Shown: in pieces, positions 1-5,367 of the stretch
Layout of the letters: each line of letters starts with the position of its first letter
How positions within the stretch are numbered: position 1 is the first letter of the stretch
Assembly: GCA_021813195.1 (NCBI GenBank)
Contig: JAKALI010000348.1
Span: 1 to 5,367, forward strand
Reading direction: 5' to 3'
DNA length: 5,367 bases
From: Pseudomonadota bacterium
GTDB taxonomy: Bacteria; Pseudomonadota; Alphaproteobacteria; Rhizobiales; Hyphomicrobiaceae
Notes under the pieces: generated by a model
The model's database searches: none
Told to the model about the DNA's origin: nothing
What the model saw: only the letters and a program-made list of their open reading frames with translations
Translations under genes and position numbers: made by a program

Positions 1-2690
1 AGTATCGTGCGCGCGGAAAAAACAAGGATGAAGTGCCGATCAACGAATTCCGCGCCGAGTGTCGCGAGTTCGCTGCCCGATGGCTCGACGTGCAGCGCGC
101 AGAATTCAAGCGTCTTGGTGTTTTGGGCGATTGGGACAACCCCTATTCGACGATGGCCTATCGCGCGGAAGCCGCAATTGCGCGCGAGATCATGCGGTTT
201 GCCGACAATGGCTTGCTCTATCGCGGCTCCAAGCCCGTGATGTGGTCGGTCGTCGAGAAGACAGCGCTCGCCGAAGCGGAAGTCGAGTATCACGACTACC
301 AGAGCGACATGATCTGGGTGAAGTTTCCCGTCATGAGCGGGCCCCAACAAGAGCCTTCGATTGCCGAAAGTTCTATCGTCATCTGGACGACCACACCCTG
401 GACGATCCCCGGCAACCGCGCGATCAGCTTTTCCTCAAAGATCACGTACGGACTCTATGAGGTCATGCAAGCCCCGGACGGCAATTGGGCAAAAGTCGGC
501 GACAAATACGTTCTCGCCGATAAGCTCGCCGCCGAGGTTATGAAGGCGGCGAAAGTCGACAAGTATGACCGCATCCGCGATATGACGCCATGCGAGCTTG
601 GTGGCGTGGTCTGTAGGCATCCGCTCATGGCGCTTGGCTACACATTCAGTGTCCCGCTCCTCGACGGCGATCACGTCACCGACGACACGGGCACCGGTTT
701 CGTGCATACGGCGCCTGGCCACGGTGCTGATGACTATCAGATCTGGATGGCGAACCAGAAAGCGCTGCAAAACCGCGGTATCGACACCAGCATCCCCTTC
801 ACCGTCGACGCCGACGGCGTGATGACGAAAGATGTGCCGGGTTTTGAAGGACGGCGCGTGCTCAAAGAGAATGGCGACAAGGGCGATGCCAACGATGCGG
901 TCATCAAAGCGCTCGCAGAAGCCGGCAACATCATCGCGCGCGGCCGGCTCAAACATCAGTATCCCCATTCCTGGCGATCAAAGAAGCCTGTCATCTTCCG
1001 CAATACGCCGCAGTGGTTCATCGCGCTTGATGTTCCGCGAGCCGAGCCTCGCGACAATCCGGGCGAGAGGCAGGCGCCCGGCGCGAACAGCACATTACGC
1101 GAGATCGCACTTTTGGAAATCGCACGCGTCGCGTGGGTGCCGGAGACAGGACGCAACCGCATCAACGGCATGGTGGCGACGCGGCCCGACTGGGTGGTCT
1201 CGCGTCAGCGCGCCTGGGGCGTACCGATCACGGTTTTCCGCAACACTGAAACCGACGAAATCATTCCGAACGCCAACTGGCCGCACGCGCGCGAATTGAT
1301 CAGCCGAATCGAAACGGCCTTCGCTGAAAGCGGCGCCGATGTCTGGTTTGAGCCCAATGCGAAGGAGAAATTCTTGGCCGGCCTGGTGCCGAAGGCCGAA
1401 ATGGCGGCGTGGGAGCAGGTGCGCGACGTGTTGGACGTGTGGTTCGATTCGGGCTCTACGCACGCCTTCACGCTGGAAGACCCGCTCACGTTCCCCGATC
1501 TCAAAGGCATTTCGCGCCGCTCGCAAGTAGAAGGTGGTCAGGATCGCGTGATGTACCTGGAGGGCTCAGACCAGCATCGCGGCTGGTTCCAGTCTTCGTT
1601 GTTGGAGAGCTGCGGCACGCGCGGCTGCGCGCCTTACGATATCGTGCTCACCCACGGCTTCATCCTCGACGAGAAAGGCGAGGACAAAATGTCGAAGTCA
1701 AAGGGCAATGCGCTTTCGCCGCAGGATGTGATGAAGACGATGGGCGCCGATATCTTGCGGCTTTGGGTGGCCTCATCCGATACGACGAACGACATCCGCT
1801 TCGGGCCTTCGATCTTGCAGGCGTCCGCCGACAGCTACCGCAAGCTTAGAAATACGATTCGTTGGATGCTTGGGGCATTGCATCACTTCGATCGGACGCG
1901 GGCGGTTGCTTTCGCAGACATGACACCCTTCGAGCTGGAGCGACTGATGCTCCACCGTCTCGCTGAGCTCGATAGCGACATCCGGCGCGCATATCAGAAC
2001 TACGATTATCGCAAGGTCGTTGCCCTGCTCGCGCACTTCATGAATACCGAGCTGTCGGCGTTCTATTTCGATATTCGGAAGGATACGCTGTATTGTGAGG
2101 CGCCTTCGAGTAAGAAACGGCTCGCCGCACTGACGGTCGTTGATCATCTCTGCGATACGATTCTGAAGTGGCTCGCGCCGATTCTGTCGTTCACAGCCGA
2201 CGAGGCTTGGCAGCTTTATCGTCCCGATGAGGCTCCGTCGATCCATCTCATGGGCTTCGCGGAAATCCCGCGCGCCTGGCGCGATGACAATCTGGCCGCC
2301 AAATGGGACCGCGTGCGCGAGGTGCGCAGTGCTGTGACGGGCGCGCTGGAATTGGAGCGCGCCGCGAAACGCATCGGCTCGTCGCTGGAGGCCGCACCTG
2401 TGGTGTTTGTGGATGATAAGGATCTGATGATCGGCCTTGAGGGCGTCGACATGGCGGAAGTGTGCATCACCTCCGCGATCGAGGTGCAGGCGGGCAAAGC
2501 GCCCGATGGAGCCGTTGTGCTGCCGGAGACGCCAACAGTTGGCGTCATTCCGAAACGGGCGCAAGGCAAGAAGTGTGCACGCTCGTGGCGTATCACCCAA
2601 GACGTGGGTTCTGACCCAGATTATCCCGAACTCTCCGCACGCGATGCGGCGGCGATGCGCGAAATCGATGGGCACTCTGTCGTGGCGTGA
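1..2690 (+). CDS. ileS: Isoleucyl-tRNA synthetase, 5'-truncated by window edge
   Basis: This cytoplasmic class I aminoacyl-tRNA synthetase charges tRNA-Ile with isoleucine using ATP and edits misactivated valine. The frame is open from the first full codon at position 3 and reads [10 protein letters not shown] before a GTG at 33; that GTG is an internal valine, not the start. By comparison with the E. coli enzyme about 110 N-terminal residues, including the HIGH motif, lie left of the window. Seen in order: the CP1 editing domain with WTTTPWT (384-404) and [11 protein letters not shown] (705-737); [26 protein letters not shown] (1428-1460); [13 protein letters not shown] (1551-1589); the catalytic KMSKS loop (1686-1700); then the helical anticodon-binding domain. 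The C-terminus has CARSWR (2574-2591), keeping one cysteine, where E. coli IleS has a four-cysteine zinc site. It ends with TGA at 2688-2690 and looks intact and functional. A hairpin 35 bases downstream probably ends the transcript. Confidence 0.98.
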   Translation, partial: YRARGKNKDEVPINEFRAECREFAARWLDVQRAEFKRLGVLGDWDNPYSTMAYRAEAAIAREIMRFADNGLLYRGSKPVMWSVVEKTALAEAEVEYHDYQSDMIWVKFPVMSGPQQEPSIAESSIVIWTTTPWTIPGNRAISFSSKITYGLYEVMQAPDGNWAKVGDKYVLADKLAAEVMKAAKVDKYDRIRDMTPCELGGVVCRHPLMALGYTFSVPLLDGDHVTDDTGTGFVHTAPGHGADDYQIWMANQKALQNRGIDTSIPFTVDADGVMTKDVPGFEGRRVLKENGDKGDANDAVIKALAEAGNIIARGRLKHQYPHSWRSKKPVIFRNTPQWFIALDVPRAEPRDNPGERQAPGANSTLREIALLEIARVAWVPETGRNRINGMVATRPDWVVSRQRAWGVPITVFRNTETDEIIPNANWPHARELISRIETAFAESGADVWFEPNAKEKFLAGLVPKAEMAAWEQVRDVLDVWFDSGSTHAFTLEDPLTFPDLKGISRRSQVEGGQDRVMYLEGSDQHRGWFQSSLLESCGTRGCAPYDIVLTHGFILDEKGEDKMSKSKGNALSPQDVMKTMGADILRLWVASSDTTNDIRFGPSILQASADSYRKLRNTIRWMLGALHHFDRTRAVAFADMTPFELERLMLHRLAELDSDIRRAYQNYDYRKVVALLAHFMNTELSAFYFDIRKDTLYCEAPSSKKRLAALTVVDHLCDTILKWLAPILSFTADEAWQLYRPDEAPSIHLMGFAEIPRAWRDDNLAAKWDRVREVRSAVTGALELERAAKRIGSSLEAAPVVFVDDKDLMIGLEGVDMAEVCITSAIEVQAGKAPDGAVVLPETPTVGVIPKRAQGKKCARSWRITQDVGSDPDYPELSARDAAAMREIDGHSVVA

Positions 2691-2725
2691 GAGCTGCTTA
2701 GACGGCCACGGCTCCCAAACACGAA

Positions 2726-2744
2726 GGCCGCCTCTATGGCGGCC
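2726..2744 (+). terminator. Probable terminator after ileS, possibly bidirectional
   Basis: A perfect 7-bp inverted repeat, GGCCGCC and GGCGGCC, flanks the loop TCTAT 35 bases past the ileS stop. On the plus strand the stem is followed by CTCGCAAAG and only then TTTT (2754-2757), so the U-tract is displaced and weak. On the minus strand it is followed by TTCGTGTTT, so the hairpin could equally end a transcript coming from the small ORF at 2826-2906. The stem is plain in the sequence; its role as a terminator is inferred from its position between convergent units. Confidence 0.55.
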
Positions 2745-2825
2745 CTCGCAAAGTTTTCACTCGATTTGGCTCGTCTCCCGACGGCCTGCCCGTTCAGGCG
2801 GCGATCGGGGCCATGTCGCGGGGTT

Positions 2826-2906
2826 TTAGCGGCGCGCAGCGCCCTGTCGGCGCTCAGAACGCGCTGAGCCCTGCGACAGCAGCAGAGCGACGAGAAACGC
2901 TTTCAT
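2826..2906 (-). CDS. Putative 26-residue small protein or leader peptide
   Basis: This minus-strand ORF starts at ATG 2906-2904 and stops at TAA 2828-2826. It is supported by an AAGGAG ribosome binding site at 2919-2914 with an ideal 7-base spacer. The peptide begins MKAFLVALLLSQGSA, which resembles a short signal peptide or single membrane segment, and continues into an arginine-rich tail ending QGAARR. No known family is recognised. The second half of the coding sequence overlaps two self-complementary stretches (2831-2879), so the tail may reflect selection on RNA structure more than on protein. The ORF lies between a structured leader and the hairpin at 2726-2744. A chance ORF, a leader peptide, the decayed start of a lost exported protein, or a structured RNA with an incidental ORF are all possible. 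The start is chosen for its ribosome binding site; an overlapping ATG at 2914 gives only a 19-codon frame and would destroy the spacing. Confidence 0.35.
   Translation of the reverse strand: MKAFLVALLLSQGSARSERRQGAARR
2831..2879 (-). other. Two adjacent hairpins inside the small ORF
   Basis: Two stems lie end to end. The first, read on the minus strand, is nested: CTGTCG (outer arm 2879-2874) pairs with CGACAG (2849-2844), and within it GCTCAG (2869-2864) pairs with CTGAGC (257-2852 region, that is 2857-2852) around a six-base loop. The second is GGCGC/GCGCC (2843-2839 with 2835-2831) around three bases. No U-tract follows directly, only GCTAAAACCCC, so this is not a standard intrinsic terminator. 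It may be a structured part of a small RNA or simply a result of high GC content. Confidence 0.4.
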
Positions 2907-2973
2907 GATCCATCTCCTTGGCCCATTCGGGCACATTGGGAGCCGGGGGCGTTGTGGCCACCCAGCGGTGACC
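2907..2973 (-). promoter_or_regulatory. Structured 5' leader of the small ORF
   Basis: Read on the minus strand, the leader opens with GGTCACC-GCTG-GGTGGCC (2973-2956), a continuous 7-bp stem if one G-U pair is allowed, closed by a four-base loop. After the stretch ACAACGCCCCCGGCTCCC comes a second short hairpin, GCCC-GAAT-GGGC (2932-2921). It ends one base before the AAGGAG ribosome binding site (2919-2914). A hairpin abutting the ribosome binding site could modulate translation. No match to a known riboswitch class is recognised. No convincing -35/-10 promoter was found upstream, so the transcription start is unknown. The pairings are visible in the sequence; regulation is inference. Confidence 0.3.
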
Positions 2974-3122
2974 TGTATCTAGTCGTTTTGTCTGCACTGT
3001 AGAATAGAGAATTTTGCATCGCAGAAATGCGCCGCGCGCAGAGGTCCGAGATTTGTCTCTAAGTCGCTGAAATAATTACAAGACATTCATCGTTCGTCGC
3101 CGAGAGGGATGGATTGTGCGAC
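2974..3122. other. Intergenic stretch with no recognised content
   Basis: This AT-richer spacer lies between the small-ORF leader and the terminator of the exported-protein gene. It holds no ORF with a ribosome binding site and only four-base stems, for example CGCA-GAAA-TGCG at 3020-3031. Being upstream of the minus-strand small ORF and poorer in GC, it is where that unit's promoter would be expected. Candidate boxes such as TTGTAA or TATTCT on the minus strand lack a partner at proper spacing, so no promoter is called. Confidence 0.5.
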
Positions 3123-3156
3123 GCAAAAGACTGAGGGGGTCGAACGACCCCCTCAG
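3123..3156 (-). terminator. Strong intrinsic terminator of the 143-codon gene
   Basis: Positions 3131-3156 form a perfect inverted repeat, CTGAGGGGGTCG with CGACCCCCTCAG, separated by two bases; folded, this gives an 11-bp stem with a four-base loop. On the minus strand it is followed at once by TCTTTTGC (3130-3123), a short U-tract. It lies 26 bases past the TAA of the minus-strand gene at 3183-3614. The plus-strand side is followed by AGCAAAAATC with no U-run, so termination is directional, for leftward transcripts. Confidence 0.88.
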
Positions 3157-3182
3157 AGCAAAAATCGGCGCCTGCGGCTGGA

Positions 3183-3614
3183 TTAGCTGCGGCTTGCCGG
3201 ACGGATGTACGCCACGCGCTCGACAATGCGGGCGGTTAGACGGTCCGCTCCGGGCGAGCAGGTCAGCTCCAGGGAGGGACCAGTACCCGTGTCAACGCGG
3301 GCGGAACGGCCGGCTGCGACGCTCGCCGAAAAGCGGGCGGGCACGGTGCCAGCCGCCGTCGAAACGGCTTCTGGGACGGCCTCGCCGACGAGCAGTGTGA
3401 CATGACACATTCCCGAATCGGCGACGAAGTAGCCGACGGCGCGCTTGTCACCGATCTCCATGGAGAGCCCGGCGAAAGGGCGCAACACGCTGGTCCCGGA
3501 GCTTGAGCCAGCCATCGACGAGCCGACGTTGAGGCCTGCCGAGGCGGCCACCGTCAAGGCGGCAGCGAGCAGGGCCGATCGGAGCGAGGCGGGAGAGGAA
3601 AATCGCAGGGTCAT
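3183..3614 (-). CDS. Predicted exported protein of unknown function, 143 residues
   Basis: The protein begins MTLRFSSPASLRSALLAAAL and has a typical Sec signal peptide: positive residues, a hydrophobic alanine/leucine core, and a likely cleavage after the ASA near residue 26. A glycine/serine-rich linker (about 27-42) follows, then a compact domain without further membrane segments. The mature part has exactly two cysteines, residue 70 (in SGMCHVTLLVG) and residue 119 (in LELTCSPGAD), which could form a disulfide in the periplasm. The domain alternates short hydrophobic strands (RAVGYFVA, CHVTLLVG, SLELTC, AYIRP), which suggests a beta-rich fold. I recall similar uncharacterised exported proteins in Rhizobiales but cannot name a family, and no enzymatic motif is seen. 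The ATG at 3614 is fixed by its ribosome binding site. It lies downstream of mfd in the same direction, 257 bases away, and has its own strong terminator, so it may be transcribed alone or by read-through from mfd. Confidence 0.82.
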   Translation of the reverse strand: MTLRFSSPASLRSALLAAALTVAASAGLNVGSSMAGSSSGTSVLRPFAGLSMEIGDKRAVGYFVADSGMCHVTLLVGEAVPEAVSTAAGTVPARFSASVAAGRSARVDTGTGPSLELTCSPGADRLTARIVERVAYIRPASRS

Positions 3615-3620
3615 GGCAGT

Positions 3621-3626
3621 CTCCTT
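3621..3626 (-). promoter_or_regulatory. Ribosome binding site fixing the start of the exported-protein gene
   Basis: Read on the minus strand this is AAGGAG, a near-perfect anti-16S match, six bases before the ATG at 3614-3612. It supports that start over the internal methionine at residue 34, which would remove the signal peptide. Confidence 0.85.
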
Positions 3627-3871
3627 CCAGTTCGGCGTGGAACGCGACGTGGGTTATTACCCGCAGCGGCCGTCGTTGCTCATGATCGGTCTCAACTGCT
3701 GGCGTGGGGGAAGAATAGGTTGCGTCGGTCGCGGCGAAAAACGCTAATCAGGAAATCCAGGCGTGCGCTTTTTGCAGCGCGAAACCGTCACAGCCCATCT
3801 GGGTAGGTTGGCAAGCATGGCTGCACTTGAGATCGCAGCGGCATCTGCAACGCTCAGGCTTGTGTCGTTGC
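3627..3871. other. Spacer between mfd and the exported-protein gene
   Basis: No gene is supported here. Near the downstream gene lies the minus-strand near-palindrome GGGTAATAACCC (3662-3651), itself flanked by complementary CGACG/CGTCG arms (3675-3671 and 3649-3645), giving a possible leader hairpin. Past the mfd stop there is GCGCTGCAAAAAGCGC, a 5-bp stem without a U-tract, too weak to call as the mfd terminator. The minus strand has CTATTCT as a possible -10, but no good -35 was found. Confidence 0.4.
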
Positions 3872-5367
3872 TCACGCCGCCGCGCGCGAAGCGCTCGCGA
3901 TCTTGGCGAGCGCTGCCACGAGGTGGCGGGCCCCCTTGATGCGCGCGCTGGGGTTTTCCCAGTCGCCTTTGTAGACGAGCTTATGGTCGGGCTGCAGCTT
4001 CGCGCGCGCCCGCTCGGCATGGAGAAAGGCCGCAAGTGCCGCAGCGTCCGCGAACACATTGTTGCGAAAGGTTACCACAGCACCTTTCGGCCCAACGTCG
4101 ATCTTGGCGATGTTGGCTATGCGACAGAGCCCCTTGATCTCCATCGTATCGAGCAGGCTTTCCACCTCGGTCGGCAACTCGCCGAAGCGGTCGACGAGTT
4201 CGGCGGCGAACGCATCGATTTCCGCCCGTGTCCCAAGGTTCGACAGTCGCCGGTAGAGTCCCAGCCGCAATTGCAGATCGCCAACATAGCTCTCTGGAAT
4301 GAGCACAGGCATGCCGAGCGCGATTTCCGGGCTCCATGTGTCCTTGCCGCCGTCAAGATCCCCGCCTTTCATATCGGCGATCGCGTCCTCCAGCATCGAC
4401 TGGTAGAGTTCGAAGCCCACTTCGCGGATATGCCCAGACTGTTCCTCGCCCAGCAGATTGCCCGCCCCGCGAATATCGAGGTCGTGGGAGGCGAGCGAGA
4501 AACCGGCGCCAAGCGTATCGAGCGATTGCAGGACCTTGAGACGCTTTTCGGCGCCCTCAGTCAAAGCGCGATCGGCCGGTGTCGTGAAGTAGGCGTAAGC
4601 GCGCCGTTTGGAGCGCCCGACGCGGCCTCGTAATTGATACAACTGAGCCAGACCGAACATATCGGCGCGATGCACGATGAGAGTGTTGGCATTGGGCACA
4701 TCGAGGCCAGATTCTACGATCGCGGTCGACAGCAAGACATCGTACTGACCTTCGTAAAACGCCGTCATGATGTCTTCCAGCTCGGTGGGCGCGAGCTGGC
4801 CGTGTGCGCGGGCGACTTTGAGATCGGGGACCACCTCTCTCAGGAATTCCGCAACGTCATCGAGATCGGCAATGCGCGGCACCACGTAAAAGCTCTGTCC
4901 ACCTCGGGCGCGCTCGCGTTTCAAAGCCTCGGTTAGAATGACGGGATCGAAGGGCGAGACGAACGTGCGCACGGCCAAGCGGTCCACCGGCGGCGTGGTG
5001 ATGAGCGACAATTCCCTGACGCCGGACAGCGCAAGTTGCAACGTGCGCGGAATGGGTGTTGCGGAGAGTGTGAGAACGTGAACGTCTTCGCGCAGCTTCT
5101 TCAAGCGTTCCTTGTGCGTCACGCCGAAGTGCTGTTCCTCGTCGATGACCACCAGTCCCAAGCGCTGAAATTCGATCGTCTTGCCGAGCAGGGCGTGGGT
5201 GCCCACGACGATGTCGATCGTTCCGGCTTTCAGTCCGGCGCGCACTTCCGCGAGTTCTTTGGCGGAGACCAGTCTTGAGGCTTGAGCAATTCTAACCGGC
5301 AAGCCCTGGAAACGCTCGGTGAAGGTCTTGAAGTGCTGGCGAGCGAGCAGCGTCGTGGGCACAACAA
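3872..5367 (-). CDS. mfd: Transcription-repair coupling factor Mfd, C-terminal part
   Basis: Mfd is an ATP-driven DNA translocase. It binds RNA polymerase stalled at a lesion, pushes it off and recruits UvrA to start nucleotide-excision repair. The frame is open through the right edge (the GTG at 5362 is an internal valine of VVPTTLLARQHF), leaving about 497 of the roughly 1,150 residues usual for the family. Counting from that valine: helicase motif Ia, PTTLLARQH (2-10); Walker B box DEEQHFG (74-80); motif III, SATPIPRTL (100-108); motif IV region SFYVVPRIADL (157-167); motif V, STAIVESGLDVPNANTLIV (212-230); motif VI, QLRGRVGRS (243-251). Next comes the RecG-type translocation (TRG) segment with LASHDLDIRGAGNLLGEEQ (about 290-308), then the C-terminal autoinhibitory domain (about 345-496). 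The UvrB-like and RNA-polymerase-binding domains and the Walker A box lie outside the window. It stops with TGA at 3874-3872 after an alanine-rich end. All visible motifs are intact. Confidence 0.98.
   Translation of the reverse strand, partial: VVPTTLLARQHFKTFTERFQGLPVRIAQASRLVSAKELAEVRAGLKAGTIDIVVGTHALLGKTIEFQRLGLVVIDEEQHFGVTHKERLKKLREDVHVLTLSATPIPRTLQLALSGVRELSLITTPPVDRLAVRTFVSPFDPVILTEALKRERARGGQSFYVVPRIADLDDVAEFLREVVPDLKVARAHGQLAPTELEDIMTAFYEGQYDVLLSTAIVESGLDVPNANTLIVHRADMFGLAQLYQLRGRVGRSKRRAYAYFTTPADRALTEGAEKRLKVLQSLDTLGAGFSLASHDLDIRGAGNLLGEEQSGHIREVGFELYQSMLEDAIADMKGGDLDGGKDTWSPEIALGMPVLIPESYVGDLQLRLGLYRRLSNLGTRAEIDAFAAELVDRFGELPTEVESLLDTMEIKGLCRIANIAKIDVGPKGAVVTFRNNVFADAAALAAFLHAERARAKLQPDHKLVYKGDWENPSARIKGARHLVAALAKIASASRAAA

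Noticed and set aside
33..35. GTG at 33 as the start of ileS
   Set aside because: The frame is open to the left and the upstream codons ([10 protein letters not shown]) continue the expected IleS sequence; about 110 residues including HIGH would otherwise be missing.
1773..2675. 300-codon minus-strand open frame within ileS
   Set aside because: It is antisense to conserved IleS catalytic and anticodon-binding sequence, has no recognisable domain, and is explained by GC-rich codon bias.
2437..2829. 130-codon plus-strand frame running past the ileS stop
   Set aside because: It overlaps the ileS tail out of frame, reads through the terminator hairpin, and its sequence is low-complexity and arginine/serine-rich as expected of a shadow frame.
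3020..3031. CGCA-GAAA-TGCG tetraloop hairpin
   Set aside because: A four-base stem is expected by chance and nothing around it supports a function.
3116..3405. Plus-strand frames over the terminator and opposite the exported-protein gene
   Set aside because: They cross the strong minus-strand terminator stem or lie antisense to the better-supported gene with a signal peptide and ribosome binding site.
3766..3781. GCGCT/AGCGC stem as the mfd terminator
   Set aside because: Only five base pairs and no U-tract follows on the minus strand.
3748..4059. 103-codon minus-strand frame overlapping the end of mfd
   Set aside because: It is mostly an out-of-frame reading of mfd with no ribosome binding site of note; the portion past the mfd stop shows no protein character.
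3827..4633. 268-codon plus-strand open frame opposite mfd
   Set aside because: It lies antisense to well-conserved Mfd motifs and its protein shows no family features.

Overview
The window looks like a chromosomal housekeeping region of an alphaproteobacterium, probably of the order Hyphomicrobiales. It is GC-rich. IleS and Mfd both read as the alphaproteobacterial form, for example IleS ending in a CARSWR...VGSDPD tail instead of a zinc finger, and the Mfd helicase box written DEEQHFG. The genus cannot be fixed from this sequence alone.

Layout: positions 1-2690 (+) hold the 3' nine-tenths or so of ileS (isoleucyl-tRNA synthetase), cut at its 5' end by the window edge. A GC-rich hairpin follows at 2726-2744 as a probable terminator. 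On the minus strand, 2826-2973 holds a compact unit: a hairpin-rich leader, a good ribosome binding site and a 26-codon ORF whose second half is itself strongly self-complementary. Positions 2974-3122 show nothing recognisable. A strong minus-strand intrinsic terminator (3123-3156) closes a 143-codon gene for a predicted exported protein of unknown function (3183-3614). A 257-base spacer separates this from the C-terminal 40-45% of mfd (transcription-repair coupling factor), which runs from the right edge to 3872 on the minus strand.

The genes do not form one pathway. ileS serves translation, Mfd couples stalled transcription to nucleotide-excision repair, and the 143-residue protein probably acts in the periplasm. 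ileS converges on the minus-strand genes, which fits the concentration of terminator-like hairpins between 2726 and 3156. No mobile element, CRISPR array, tRNA or rRNA was seen. The only part with a chance of being undescribed is the small-ORF and structured-leader unit at 2826-2973; the evidence for it is suggestive, not strong.
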